Below are positions 11,570-23,881 of a DNA stretch of 64,000 bases, in pieces (the stretch's first letter is position 1; each line of letters begins with the position of its first letter). Below the pieces are notes generated by a model. That model worked only from the letters and a program-made list of their open reading frames with translations, did not search any database and was not told where the DNA came from. The stretch spans positions 52,268,571-52,332,570 of the forward strand of contig CM073891.1 of NCBI GenBank assembly GCA_037176705.1, given 5' to 3'. The translations under genes and the position numbers were made by a program. The DNA is from Molossus alvarezi (lineage: Eukaryota > Chordata > Mammalia > Chiroptera > Molossidae).

Positions 11570-11946
11570 ACTATTGACTGAATTGTGTTGCCCAAAATTC
11601 AGATGTTGGAGCCCTAACTCCCAATGTGGTGGGATTTGGAGATGGGGCTTTGGCGTACAATTAGGTTTAGATAAGGCCCCAGTGATCAGGCCCTGATGAT
11701 GGGATTAGTGCTCTTTCAAGAAGAGATGACGGAGAGCTTGCTAGCTATCACTGCCATCAGAGGACACAGTAAAAAGGTGGCCATCTGCAAATCAAGAATA
11801 GAGCCCTCAAAGAACTCAATCATGCCGGCACCCCGATCTTAGACTTTTTGACCTAGCCTCCAGAACTATGAGAAATTAATTTCTGTTGTTTCAGCCAATC
11901 AGTCTATGGCATTTTGTTATGGAAACCTGAGAAAACTGAGACACCC
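11570..11946 (+). repeat. Ancient MLT1-like (MaLR) LTR
   Basis: The motif order fits an MLT1 LTR: GAATTGTGTTGCCCAAAATT, GAGCCCTAACTCCCAATGTG, GGATTTGGAGATGGGGC, ATGATGGGATTAGTGCTC, GGCCATCTGCAAATCAAG, TAGCCTCCAGAACTATGAGA and TCTATGGCATTTTGTTATGG. It spans nearly the whole LTR length and is diverged, as expected of an insertion that predates the placental radiation. Confidence 0.75.
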
Positions 11947-12214
11947 TACATGCTAGAATTTTAACTCTACTGTGGCATTTATAACAATTTTTTCACTGAT
12001 TAAACATTCATCAATTTTTAATAATATCAATGTATTTGGAAGAAGATTAAAAGGAAACAATAAGACTCGAAGATTCTTGTTTTTAAGAAGCTTAGAACTT
12101 GAATAAAAATTCTGTGTACATGTGAGCAGCTAGAGAACAACTCTAAAGTTACATAAATTATTATATATAGGATTTATATACACACATGCTAAATGCAAAG
12201 TCATGGAAGAAACA

Positions 12215-12345
12215 GCATGGGCTGGGGTCAGTCCAACTTCCTAGAATAAATTTGGCCAAATTAGCTGTACAATTCTGGAGGGATAACTTGATCTTTTGGA
12301 CCTCACTGACCACATCTGTAATTGAGGAGATTAGTTTACATACAT
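12215..12345 (+). repeat. Possible MIR fragment
   Basis: A weak resemblance to the MIR core: GGGGTCAGTCCAACTTCCTAG, then TAGCTGTAC, then CTCACTGACCACATCTGTAA. It is too diverged to be firm. Confidence 0.4.
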
Positions 12346-12599
12346 TTTAGCCTCTTCCCAGTTTTCATGATCTATAAAGTCATGTTTCTCAGATTAACTC
12401 TGATGGAAAGCTGTATATTGTAAAAAGCAAAGAGTGTGCTTTACGTGAAAGGCAGGCACAAAGTTCACTGGTTAGACATTCATTCAACAGATTTTACAAG
12501 ACAGGTCTCAGAGATTGGGGAAATGGGCCTATAATTGCATATTTATTGGCTGGCTAAATGAGTCAGCTAATTTGGAGTCTTCATACTTGCACAATAATA

Positions 12600-12765
12600 T
12601 TAATATAAACTGTGACTTATTAAGTATGTCATATGTCAAGCATCTTACATACTTTTTCACTGACATTTACTATAGCTACTAAGACTAACTACAACTGTAT
12701 TCATTTTATAGATGACAAAACTTAGGCTCAGAAAATTTTACGTAACTAGTGATGAAGACAGTGGT
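12600..12765 (-). repeat. MIR fragment
   Basis: On the plus strand it reads ATTTTATAGATGACAAAACT then TAGGCTCAGAAAATTTTACG, the reverse of the MIR segment about oligo-counted cells of text CTGAGCCT...CATCTGTAAAAT. It is old and incomplete. Confidence 0.5.
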
Positions 12766-12799
12766 TATAGTATCCATGATCTTTCCACTTGTAATAATA

Positions 12800-13005
12800 T
12801 AGGGCTCGCTAACATTTAATGAGAGTTTATTTGGGCCCTGTTAAAGGTTATGCAGGTATTAATTCATTTAATTCTCCAACAATCCCATGAGATTGATACA
12901 CTTTTATCCCTGTATAATAGATGAGGAATCTAAGGAACACAGAGGTTAAGTATACAGCTAGCAAGAGGCAGAACTGGGATACACCATGTCCTGACTTATC
13001 CCTGT
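12800..13005 (-). repeat. MIR element
   Basis: The plus strand shows AATTCTCCAACAATCCCATG, ATAATAGATGAGGAATCTAA, GGAACACAGAGGTTAAGTAT and ACAGCTAGCAAGAGGCAGAA, which is the reverse complement of the MIR tRNA-like and core region in order. It is a mammal-wide relic. Confidence 0.65.
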
Positions 13006-13780
13006 ATAATGCTATGTAAATGCCAGGTAGATGTGTGTGGTCATCACTAATAGCATTAGATTAGTAAAATAATGCATTTTTATCTCATCTCAGTTATTTT
13101 TTAACTACTGGGTAAAATAAACAAAATGGGGCACAGTAAAGAAGTCTGACTAAATATTTGCTGAATTGTTTGATCTACCAAGAGTCAAAGCAATTACTTG
13201 TGGAGACAGCTTAATAGATTTTCTTACCAGGCTGACATTACTGCTAATAAACAGAGGCAAAATTTTATTTTCATTTACTACATAGATTAAAATTGTAGAC
13301 AAATTCAATTTTAACTGCAATTGCCCTATAGTAGCAGTGTGTATTTTTTTTTCAAATAAATTACTTTATGTAGAGATTATTATCCCATATGATATCAGTC
13401 AAAGGAAATTCTTCTCATTTTATTACATGAAAGAACCAATGTTTGAATGTTTTTAGATAGGAGTGAAATAAGAAGTGGACAATTTTTTATCCTGTCGTTA
13501 GAGATTAAAGAAAAACATCTATTTGAAGTGAAAAAAAGGTAGCATGCATCAATATTTGAAATAAGAACTTTCTCATGCAAAAAATAAGCAAAAGAAGATA
13601 TGTATGGGACTCCATCTCCAGGGAAATTTCCTCTTTATCTAGACCCATAGAACAGAATGATTACTTCCTTTCCACTTCCCAGATTCAGATGTCAGGATAA
13701 TGATATTCTCTGTGATTTTTGTTAAAAACACTACTGTAATTTTACTGTAATATTATCATGGCTAAAATAGTCAGGTGTCT
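13006..13780. other. Intergenic DNA, nothing recognised
   Basis: AT-rich with no recognised gene or repeat. Confidence 0.5.
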
Positions 13781-13794
13781 AGGTCCAGGTAATT

Positions 13795-14022
13795 TATTTT
13801 ATTTTATTTTTCCTTTATTGATTTTTAGCGAGAGAGGAAGTAAGAGGGAGGGAGAGAGAGAGAGAGAAACATCGATGAGAGAGAACATTGATTGGTTGCC
13901 TCCTGCATGCCTCCCACTGGGGATTTGGCTCACAACCCTGGCATGTGTCTTGACTGGGAATCAAACTGGCAACCTCTTGGTGCATGGGTCAATGCTCAAC
14001 CACTGAGCCATACCGGCCGGAG
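13795..14022 (-). repeat. VES-type SINE
   Basis: In the minus orientation it reads from CCGGCCGGTATGGCTCAGTG through box B-like sequence to a GA-rich tract and an A-rich tail. The flanks GGTCCAGGTAATT (13782-13794) and GGTCTGGGTAATT (14023-14035) form a 13-bp duplication with two differences. An 82-codon plus-strand open frame over it is chance. Confidence 0.85.
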
Positions 14023-14238
14023 GGTCTGGGTAATTCTTTTGTCAAGTTACTAAGAAATTCCTGAAGTGAATTTTATTCAAGTTTCTGCAATTCAAGTAAA
14101 GGAATATATAGCATTGAAATAATAGAAAAGAGAGAAGACAGAGAAGAAAGAGGAGAGTTAAGAGGGCAAAATATTACAACTACTCATGTAAAAATGGTAT
14201 TTTAGCCAGCAAATCATGCCAATTATCAACTGCTTAGG

Positions 14239-14386
14239 TCAGAGTTTGGTAAACCTTTCTTGTAAAGAGTAAAATACTAAATATTTTAGACCTTTTGAGC
14301 CATGTAGTGAGAAAAGAATCATAAATAACATGTAAACAATGGATGTGGCTATGTTCCAATAAAACTTTATTTACAAAAAGAAGTTG
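14239..14386 (+). repeat. hAT-type DNA transposon relic (MER-like)
   Basis: The sequence GTTTGGTAAACCTTTCTTGT then TAAATATTTTAGACCTTTTG, TGGCTATGTTCCAATAAAAC and TTTATTTACAAAAAG follows a well-known nonautonomous hAT element of placental genomes. I recall the text but not the exact family name. Confidence 0.55.
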
Positions 14387-14468
14387 AGTGCCAACTCTAA
14401 ATCATAATGCTAAGATTATATCACAGTGCCTTCTGATAGAACTTGCCACTTGAAGAAATGGGCTACAT

Positions 14469-14625
14469 CTGTTCTGTCCAACATGGTAGCCACCAGTCAC
14501 AAGTGGCTACTGAGCATGTGAGGTGTGGCTAGTGAGAGTGAAGATAATTAATTTTTATTGAATGTAAATTACTTTATATTTAATAGTCATCTAATTAGTG
14601 GTCACTTCTTGAACTACATAGCACA
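14469..14625 (+). repeat. Possible old DNA transposon relic
   Basis: CTGTCCAACATGGTAGCCAC and CACAAGTGGCTACTGAGCAT resemble a common hAT-like mammalian element in which the motif TAGCCACATGTGGCTA recurs. Only one end is convincing here. Confidence 0.45.
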
Positions 14626-15640
14626 TTTTTTTCTTTCCTCTCTTTAACCTGAGAGTAGAATTTTAGAATTTTTATTGTTAATTAATTAAGAGAATCTTCA
14701 AAGTATGAAATATGAAAAGGTGAAAAATTATATTGAAAAGCTATTTAACTTTACTTTATAGTATATAATATGCATGTATATTAATGTAAGTATGGAACAT
14801 GTAACTATAATTAAATATATTACAGGCTCCCTCACCTCAAGAGACATTATGAGAAAAGATACAGATGTGAGAAACATATAAATAAAATACTTTTGATTTT
14901 GCTCTTTTTGTTTTTTTTTCTGATTAAATAAATAAATGAATTTAATGTAATTCTACATAGGAGTTTTGAAAATGTAATGTGGTATTATTATATTGTGAAG
15001 CATTTTTCTTAAAAGATGACACTGTTATTTGAATGAAAAAGTCTGAGTTCACGACCCAGCTTATTACTAATTAAATGACATTTTCAAAATATTAATTTCT
15101 TGAAGTCAGTTTCACAGTTTTCTTGGTAGTATAAGTGATATAAAAATATTGACAACTATAACAAGTTTTGGTGGGACCTGTGATCCAGATTTATATGTAT
15201 TCAATACATATACCATAAACTAGTACATAGGTATCTGCTTTTACTATTCTCAGTAAGAGAAAGTATAAATAGATATTCCACATGAATTCTGCCTAAAAAT
15301 ATCTGAAATTAATCATGCTCACCACTCTTAACAGTGATATTATTCTGCAATTTGAAATCTCATCATTTGCCTCTAAAGAGACAGTTATTATATCAAATAA
15401 AGCAAGGGTAAATTGTTTCTTTAGTTCTAAAATTTTTGAAATATAAAGTCCCTTCAGTGGGGGATGGATAGCAAGAGAGAGGAGGAGCTTCCTAAGAGAG
15501 AAACAGAAAATAAATTACAGCCTAAGGAGGTTGGTTAGGGAATAGGCAAAAATGACTTAATTCTGCTTTACATTTGTAGAGCAGGCTCATTTCATCTAGG
15601 AAAGAGTCAATGTGGTTGTGAGTAGGAAATTTCTCTTCCC
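14626..15640. other. AT-rich intergenic DNA
   Basis: No gene or repeat family was recognised. The A- and T-run content is high throughout. Confidence 0.5.
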
Positions 15641-15775
15641 CACTTATGAACACTCTGCCTTCATGATCTAATCACCTCCAAAAGTCCCCACCTCCTAATA
15701 ACATCAGCCTGGGCATTAGGTTTTCAACATACGCATTGGGGAGGGGAAAGGGACACACATTCAGACCATAGCATT
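15641..15775 (-). repeat. MLT1-like LTR fragment
   Basis: The reverse complement reads CTATGGTCTGAATGTGTGTC, then GTATGTTGAAAACCTAATGC, ATTAGGAGGTGGGGACTTTT and GATTAGATCATGAAGGCAGA, the 5' third of an MLT1-like LTR. The rest is missing. Confidence 0.6.
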
Positions 15776-18087
15776 GTTTAAATAAGTACTTTTTTTCTGG
15801 CTAATTTATTTAAAGAGATCTGTACATCAGGTCATTTTCCATGTATATGTGAATACTGGGAATATAATTTCTTGCTAATTGAAAGTTATTAAATCTCACT
15901 ACAATCAAGGAATGCAACTATCCTGTAAAAATCTTTACAGTGGTATTAATTTTGTATAACCACTGAAGGTTATAATCAGTGATACCCACTACCTGAAATA
16001 TACATATGCATCCTTCGTCCTTGACTGCATGCAGGGAAGGGACTGTAGTGAGACCGTTTATCACTAATACTGAGTGTCAAAGTTCTTTCCTTACAAACAA
16101 CCAAAACCCACACAGAACAATATAAAAGGTATTAAATGGTACAAACTTAAAGTTGAGCTGCAGGAAAAACAACTATGTCTGATACAGAAATTATGGGAAA
16201 TAATAACAAGTTTCCTCTTTCTCTCTTTTGGGCAGATTTTTTATTTCTGAAGCTCTCAGCTTGTTATCAACAGTATATTTTCCTTTGGATTCATAGTTTC
16301 TCATTTCCATAATTCAGCTTGCCCGTGATTTTCCTTTGCTGAAGCATCAAACTAACAATGTTCATAATCACTAAATTTCAGAGTCCACCACCAACTTATT
16401 TAAAATTTTGTCAGAGAAACAGATTTTTCATTTCACCTGTAGTTAGATGAGTTTCTTTGAATCAGGTGCTCAGCCCCAGTACAAACAGCTAGGGCCAGAT
16501 AACAGTGTATGCGGTACAAATCTAACCACACAGACTCACTCTTTTAGTAAAGGGTGATCTGAGCAGGCATAAAAAACATGCTGCAGTGGGTGTAGAATCC
16601 TTGTTCATCAGCAACTGAACAATTTCTAGAAGATGAATAACTACACATATCAGGCTTGTATAAATAAATCTGGAGTGTGAGGAACTTATATCCAATTAAA
16701 ATATAATTCTAGATATATAATGTCTGTAATATATTCTGAATAGACTAAAAATGTAAAAATTCAATCTAAAAATCACAGCACGAGTCGTGCAAATGTTTCT
16801 TGCTTATCTAAAAAAAATGACAAAAATGATTGAGCAAAATCACAGTAATGCCATATGATTTTAAGATATATATAAACTTTTATTTGGGGCATCTTTCATG
16901 ATATAAAATATTTTAATTGGAAGATAAATATTGTAATAGAAATCTAGCTAGAATAATTATAATTCTGGGTAAGCCTGTGTATCACAAATAATTATTTCTT
17001 AAAGTAATTTTCCAAGCCTACAAATCAATTATGGAAACAACTGTAATTTTGATCATTTTTCATTAATCACTACATACAAAGACATATTTCTTCCATTCCA
17101 GAGATATATGACAGACTTATAATTAAAGACTAGGCACATTTTCTTTCTACATCTTTTTTTAACACAAAAATTAGAATGCAATTCAGCTGTTGGCTCTAAA
17201 GTGATTGCATGTGAATTATGGAAGCAGCAGTTTTGAGACAACAGTTTACGAGATAATTTTAACTGTCTCATAATGTAGGAATTCTGACAGCTGGTACATG
17301 TATGTCATTCCCAAATATTGTTTCATAGAGAAAAATGCATATGAATTTCAATATTATAGTTATATACTCAAAGGTTAATACTAACACATTGTGAAATATT
17401 TCACGTTTTCTATACATGTAAAATACGTATGGCTTTTCTTCACTAAAGAAAATGAACTTGTTTCAGAAAACACCACATGGAATTGTTTAAACAGAAATGA
17501 AATGTTCACTGACTGACAAAAAAGAAAATAGTAATCTACTTTTTATTGTTTTTTGTACTTAGAGAGTTCTAAAAAGCTTTATATGTAAATAAGAATATTA
17601 ATAATATAATGAAGAATTATTTCATTTCTATAGTAAATTTCATCTACTCATATATTTATCCCACATATTACTGATATTGTATTAAGCTCAAAATATTATG
17701 CTAATGCTATGATAAAGCTATTAAGCATGTGTAGAAAAGATGTTGGAAATACAAAATCCGTATTTGGCATACATAGTAGACAACTTCTGTTTGCTACATT
17801 TTAGGAATTTGTGTCACCTGCTATTTCAGATTCTATTGTCATCAATAGAAAGTCACCTGAAGTGTGTATATATCTATTGATAGATATTTTTCTTTCATTG
17901 TTCTTTAATTTTTAATAAAGACTTGTCTCCTCACTACAATTTTCTCAATAATATTGTTGTTGTTTTGGCTTATATATATTTCTTTCATAGATAACTGGTG
18001 CCTGCCTTACTGAACTGTGAGAGACTTAATTACTTGAAGTCCCCAAGCCAGATTGTATTGTGATGAAATAAAAAAGTAAGCCATGTA
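15776..18087. other. Intergenic DNA, nothing recognised
   Basis: About 2.3 kb without recognised repeats, which is long for this window. 16200-16640 is less AT-rich and could hold conserved non-coding sequence, but nothing in the bases alone proves that. A 72-codon minus-strand open frame near 17.1 kb has no familiar motif. Confidence 0.45.
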
Positions 18088-18103
18088 GATTAAGTGATTT
18101 TTA

Positions 18104-18332
18104 TTTTATTTTTATTTACTTAATTTTTTTTCTTTATTGATTTTAGAGAGAGAGAAAGTGAGAAGGACAGAGAGAGAAACATCGATGAGAGAGAACATCA
18201 ATTGGCTGCTTCCTGCATGCTCCCCACTGGGGATCGGGCCCACAACATGGGCATGTGCCCTGACCGGGAATCGAAGCGGCTACCTCTTGGTGCATGGGTT
18301 GATGCTCAACCACTGAGCCACACCTGCTGGAC
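18104..18332 (-). repeat. VES-type SINE
   Basis: In the minus orientation the head is CCAGCAGGTGTGGCTCAGTG, with a GATTCCCGGTCAGGGCACAT body and a GA-rich tract. A 16-bp near-perfect duplication flanks it, GATTAAGTGATTTTTA (18088-18103) and GATTAAGTGGTTTTTA (18333-18348). An open frame of 65 codons on the plus strand is coincidental. Confidence 0.9.
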
Positions 18333-18348
18333 GATTAAGTGGTTTTTA

Positions 18349-19084
18349 AAGTTTTTGTTAGTTTTTTGTTTTTTAATGCCAGCTCTCAGAAAGAAATAAC
18401 TGTTCATGGTAATCCAATATGCACAAACATTTATACCTAAATCTATAACTGAAACTAAAAAAATTAAATAATACTTACCCTAACAGTCTGCTGTACAATC
18501 TCATATATAATGTTCTCTGATGTTTCTTTTTAAAAAACTTAGTAACAAACTGTTACATTGATTTCATACCTCACTAATGAATTTATCAAAATTTAAAAAC
18601 TGCATGAAATAATTTTCAGTGACTAAGATCTCAATGATGGTGGCCTTAGTGCAAATATTTGTTTGGGTTTTGTGCTGATTTTTCTATCAGTATTATTCCA
18701 TTGGATTATTGTCTTTTGTTATACGAGTCTCCACTGCTTTGTGGGATATTTACTGCTCATGACCCTCACTCACCATATGCTAGAAGTACCCCTCAATTAT
18801 TGACAACTCAAACCATCCACACATTTCTAAAGTTTGGAGAGGATCCATGCTGTGTTATTGCCCTTGTTGAGAACTCATAAAACAAGTGTTGAGTATAAAA
18901 TTCAGTTAAATTTTTTATATATAATATTTGTAAAACTCAAGCCAATAGTATTAAAAAATATGAAAGAGTAATTATAGCAATAAAATAAAGATTAAATCAA
19001 TTAATCCATTGACTATTACTTATTACCAAATAATTATATTCAAGAGCTGGTAAAACCCTGTTTATTCCTCACCTTCAAGAACAA
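18349..19084. other. Intergenic DNA, nothing recognised
   Basis: AT-rich. A 73-codon plus-strand open frame at 18659-18880 has no recognisable motif and no repeat origin that I can see, so I do not call it a gene. Confidence 0.45.
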
Positions 19085-19240
19085 AGAAAAGTTTGAATCT
19101 AAGCTCAATCACTTACTGACTCTTTAATTCCTCATCTGCAACTTGAGAATAGTAATGAATTAACAGTGTCTTTGTGAGAATTACATGAGAAAATATATTT
19201 AAATTATCTGGCATATAGTAGGTGTTCAATATATTTACTT
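19085..19240 (+). repeat. MIR fragment
   Basis: AGCTCAATCACTTACTGACT, CTCATCTGCAACTTGAGAAT, GTGAGAATTACATGAGA and CTGGCATATAGTAGGTGTTC match the second half of MIR in order. Confidence 0.6.
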
Positions 19241-19648
19241 TTAAAGATGAGATAAGGAAGAAAGAAATGCATACGTGAGAAAATACCTAATTAAGCAAGA
19301 ACATGGTTGTTGTTGGCTGAACAGTCCACATAACATGTGGTGTCAGTGCCCCAAAGCATCTTCCCTGCTCAGTAGCAGTCATGTAAGGGGGAGAAAATAA
19401 AACTATTTTTGGAAAATTGTTTGCCTAAACCACATGGAAAGAACTACTTATATTTCTTTGTTCACTCTTAAACTAGAAAAAGTACCTTGCTTGTCCCTTT
19501 TGTCAGTTTATCCAAATCATTATTAGCATTAAAAAAAAAAGTATAATGTGCTTAAATCAGCATTTTGGCCACCCTGAAAAATAAACAATATTTTTTTTTA
19601 AAAATTCTTTGAAATTCTTTCTCTTTAAAAATATTTTATAAAACTGAG

Positions 19649-19917
19649 CCCTGGCCGATTTGGCTCAGCGGTTAGAGCGTCCGCCTGCGGTCCGGAGAGA
19701 CCCGGGTTCGGTTCCCGCTAAGGGCATGTACCTCGGTTGCAGTTGTCCCCGGCCCTGGTTGGTCGTGCGGGTGGCAGCCACTCGATGTGTCCCTTTCGCA
19801 TCGATGTTTCCCTCTCTCTCTCTTCCTCTCTCTCCCTCCCACTCTGTCTGTACCAAAAATGGAAAAATGTCCTCGGATGAGGATTAAAAAAAAATAAATA
19901 AATAAATAAAATAAAAT
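19649..19917 (+). repeat. Young full-length VES SINE
   Basis: It starts CCCTGGCCGATTTGGCTCAG, and box B is GGGTTCGGTTCCC. The CpGs of the head are largely intact (GCGTCCGCCTGCGGTCCGG), the CT tract and GGAAAAATGTCCTCGGATGAGG tail are complete, and an AAAT/AAAAT tail follows. A perfect duplication of about 22 bp (19627-19648 and 19918-19939, part of it A-rich) flanks it. Intact CpGs and a perfect duplication indicate a recent insertion. Confidence 0.95.
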
Positions 19918-19939
19918 AAAAATATTTTATAAAACTGAG

Positions 19940-22600
19940 ATTCATGCACTCATTTGATATAAGCATAAGATTTAGTTAAATGCCAAAACTCCCTTAAATA
20001 TTAATTGTGTAAAGTTAATTATGTCTGGTTGTAAGCAAAAAAATAAAATAAAATGTGCTTCATATAAGTTATTTTTCATAATTTCAGATAATTAAATAAA
20101 GAGATCGACCTGTTTTTTAAAAACCCCTTTAAAGTTTGCAGACTGTTAAATTTGCTCATAAATTACTAGGAACACATCATCTTGTTTATTTAGGATGTCT
20201 CTAGGAAATATAACTATGTAGCAGCAGAAAATAACAAAAAAGTACATGATCCAATATTATCTCCTAAAATTACTATCTAAGCAGTCTGTGTTTTCTTTTA
20301 AAAATAATTTATTAGTAACTACTAGTTGATCCCTATAGTGTGTCAAGCTTATTATTGTTGAAAAACAGAAAATTTGGGATCTGCTGGGCATAACAAAGAA
20401 ATGTTTCTAAAAGTTCTTAATGATCAAAACTTGTGCATCAATGAACTGTCTCTATTGATTATTTTCACTATTTTATTTTGTTTAATAAAATGTTTCTAAG
20501 CACCTCTATTGTTCAAAACAGTTTAAAAATCCTTTGTACTTTATTCGGATATAAAAGGCATATAGGTGTTATACCAACAAATAATGCTTTTTTGACTCAA
20601 AATGTAGCATTTTCCCCCCAGGATATTAATGAGGCTTGTAGTCAAGGAAAGTATCTCCAATACTGGTGAATTGAGATTATCTCAGATAAAATCATTTCCA
20701 ATAAGACATACTATTACTCCTCTAGAAGAATTTTCCACTGACTTATCATTTTTAATTATGTCAGTGTTCTTATTACAAATCATTCAATGCAGCTTGAAGC
20801 TATTTGCTCTTACTGTGTTATAGAAAACAGGATATTTCCTCCCTCCATGTGGGGAATGTCAGAGCCAGAAATAGTGAAGGGTCTCACAAATCTCAACTAC
20901 CAGGTCAGGTTACAGGGCCTCTAAGATAAAGGGCACATCAAGGATCATCAGGTTTTGAAAAAGTAAATAAACACTTGCCCCTCCTTTGTGAAACTATTGC
21001 ATTATACTGTCAACAAAAACATAAAAAAAATAATAAATAAATAAATAAATAAATAAAGCTTGTTTTGTGCTAAGAAAAAACTATGAATGTTATTTATATT
21101 GAGCCAAATATAAAAATATTTTTCTTTTCTATTTAACGTACATAAAACTTTATACAGGATAAATGAAAAGCTCATAATTGCCTAATGTATAAAAAAATGG
21201 ACATAAAAATTTTAAAAATATGAAGACTAGTTAGAGTACCTTTGAAAATTATCTAAATATATACATTTTTTGGCAGATAAAAATTAATAAAAGTATATAT
21301 TTTGACATTACATATTTTTTATTGCTTTAAATAAAAAACCTTCTTCCAGAATGACAATACAGGTGCCTCGCAGGATTAGGGTTGTCTTAAAGCCCAACCA
21401 GGAAAGGTGGAGTGGTGGCAGAAAGGATGACAAGGCAGTGGGGAGTGCAAAGGTCAGAGAACTCTGGCCAGGCAAAGGGATCCCACTTGAGAGAGATAAG
21501 CTGATCTAGGGAGACAACACTGATATGTGGATGGGTCCCCAGAGCACCCTGCTGTAATTGTCAGAGTTGTCTGAGAGAGCCTTCAAGGGCATTTTAACTT
21601 TATCTTCCTAAGGCAATGACACATGAATTGAATCCCCTATTCTTTTTATCTTTATTAAATGGTGAAAATCTTAAGTCAGAGCAAAACAGAATGACTCTAT
21701 TTCTAGTAGATATTCACAAAGTAAAATCAAAATTCTTGATTTTTTTTCAGTACAAAAAAAAATGAGTGAAGACACTGATAACAGGTACTTTATATAATCT
21801 TTTGAAGCCCCACATTTTATCTCTACTTTTGTCTAACCAGAGACCTGGGGGGTTGAGAGATAAACATCAATTCCAAAGATAGGGAAATTTTGTCTTGAAC
21901 ACATTCCTGGTTGTAATTTATATGTATTATAAATAAGTGTTGAAAACAGATGATGCTTTAAAGGTCTCAGACAAGGCAGAAGACAGAATCATGCATCCTT
22001 TGAGTGTCAATAAAACTGTGGGTTATAGTTATTGGAATACAATTGAATAATTTAAAGTTCAAAACTAATTTGTCAAATGAAACTCTGTTTTTTCCTTACA
22101 GATATATCACGGAATACCTTCCTTTCAAGGAATTCTCATAACTGTAAAAGAAATAAAAAACATTATCACTTTTTAGTGCACAATGAGTATGAGCTCTTGT
22201 TTATACTAATGAAACCTTAGATGAATAGCACTGGAACAGAACCCCACTTCCTTCTTTTACCTTCTCATGCTGATGACCCTCAATTCACAGAAAACTCCAA
22301 ATCAACAAGAGAAACTTTTCTGTCAGTTGATGAGGAACATTACTGTGCACCCTATCACATGCAAAAATTAGTTCATCCTAATTTCTTTATTTACTTGACA
22401 TCTCTTACCTATAATGTTTCTGGTTTTTGTGGATTCTAGCTCCAAAATAACAATGAAACCTATATTTGTGTATTTGTTACTGGCTTAGTTCAGGCTCTCA
22501 GCTCTCTATTTTTTTTACTCTGAAAAACTCAAAGTGATTCCCACCTCAAAGAATCACCTTCAGTGCAATCCAGTATTTCCCCAAATTTGCAGAGAACTGC
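19940..22600. other. Intergenic DNA, nothing recognised
   Basis: AT-rich with an AAAT microsatellite at about 21028-21057. 21350-21610 is less AT-rich and may be an unrecognised old element. Open frames of 60-72 codons in both halves have no familiar motif. Confidence 0.45.
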
Positions 22601-22611
22601 AATCATTTAAC

Positions 22612-22735
22612 AAGTGTGTTAAAATGCATATCCCCCAGGCCCTGCCTCCTACCTCATCTCTTGAGATTGTAATTAAGAAGAGTAAGGGAATATATACTTT
22701 TAAGAAGCATCTAGATGGTCCCAATCCCAGAATAG
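22612..22735. repeat. Possible MER5-like (hAT-Charlie) fragment
   Basis: AAAATGCATATCCCCCAGGC followed by CTGCCTCCTACC and, later, AAGAAGCATCTAGATGGT recalls the MER5 layout (a GCAG...CCTGGGCCC arm and a ...CAGGTGATTC arm). It is weak and diverged. Confidence 0.4.
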
Positions 22736-22909
22736 ACTGGACACAAACTGCTACAGAAGCCATTAGCCTGGATTAGAAAAGCAATAGAAAATAAAGATGA
22801 ACCAAAAAGCTCTGCAGGAGAATTATATTTTATTTAAGTAATCTCCTGACCTGCTGGGCAAGAGGCATTCACAGTAATTTCAGAACAGCTATGGACTATT
22901 GACTATTTT

Positions 22910-22979
22910 TTAACTCAGTTTTTCCCTTTCCAATGGGACTATTTTTGTGCCCCATTGGAAAGGGAAGAATCTGAGTTAA
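22910..22979. other. Near-perfect 28-bp inverted repeat (hairpin)
   Basis: The left arm (22910-22937) opens with TTAACTCAG and ends TTCCCTTTCCAATGGG. The right arm (22951-22979) is its reverse complement apart from a small internal mismatch or bulge of about four bases. The loop is 13 nt. On either strand the fold would be about 70 nt with a stem near 28 bp, the size of a miRNA precursor. I see no transposon ends or duplicated target next to it. Confidence 0.8.
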
Positions 22980-22985
22980 CCTGTT

Positions 22986-23008
22986 ATGAGACAGGTTATC
23001 TGTCTCAT
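22986..23008. other. Second short hairpin
   Basis: ATGAGACAG (22986-22994) and CTGTCTCAT (23000-23008) form a perfect 9-bp stem with a 5-nt loop. It lies only six bases beyond the longer hairpin at 22910-22979. Confidence 0.75.
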
Positions 23009-23647
23009 ACACAACCGATATAAGATGGTAGAACAGTTCTTAGGTTTCAAGGCCAAAAGAAGGCCAAAACCCTGATGGAGTTATTACTACTATTAAGTGG
23101 AGATTCTGGACTTTGAGCTGCATTGGTTCACTAAATGTTTGTTTGGTTGTCTCCCAAGAAAACCAATTTCATTAAATACATTTCTATCCACAAATTTCTT
23201 AAGTAATTTTGAACTCCAATTTAAGAACCATTAGCAAAGATAAAGATTAGTTTAGAGAGCTCCCAACCCTCCTCTTAAGCTTTATCTTCTGGTGCAGATA
23301 AACCCTGTGCTCTACCTGAGTGAGCTAGGCTGCTCATTGGCTCCTCAGGTTTTAATCAGTTGCATTCATGGTGGCAAAGATCATTTTTAAAAATGTATAA
23401 CTAGCTTTAGCAAAGAGCGCAATTATCCAATAGGTATTTAGGATCATATACCTAATGGAACCTTGACAATGAGGCTTAAAATGCAGAAATCAACAAGGGG
23501 ACTGGATGGCTTGCCCATAAGAACTACCATGAATCTAACCATGCAAATAATTAGATTGGTACCAGAGAATTCAGGAAGACCACGGAAAAAAAAAAAAAAA
23601 AAGGTTTCCTGAGCAGAACTACACACAGACACAAATATATCTAAAGG
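23009..23647. other. Intergenic DNA, nothing recognised
   Basis: Unique-looking sequence with an A run at about 23585-23602. No gene or repeat family was recognised. Confidence 0.45.
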
Positions 23648-23659
23648 AAAGGAGAGAGT

Positions 23660-23869
23660 CACCCTGGCTGGTGTGGCTCAGTGGCTCAGTTGATTGAGTG
23701 TTTGTCCTTTGCACCAAAAGGTCTTGGGTTCAATTCCCAGTCAGGGCGCATGCCCAGGTTGCAGGCTTGATCCCCAGTAGTGAGTATGCAAGAAGCAGCT
23801 GATAGATGTATGTGTGTGTGTCTCCCTCTCCTCTCTCTAAAATCAATTACAAAAAAATAAAAAATAGAA
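23660..23869 (+). repeat. VES-type SINE
   Basis: It starts CACCCTGGCTGGTGTGGCTC with an internal duplication in the head (GTGGCTCAGTGGCTCAG), an extended GGGCGCATGCCCAGGTTGC body and an A-rich tail. A perfect 12-bp duplication AAAGGAGAGAGT is at 23648-23659 and 23870-23881. Confidence 0.9.
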
Positions 23870-23881
23870 AAAGGAGAGAGT

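Noticed and set aside
19649..19740. tRNA gene-like heads with A and B boxes
   Set aside because: They are the heads of VES SINEs; they run into SINE bodies and lack a complete tRNA fold.
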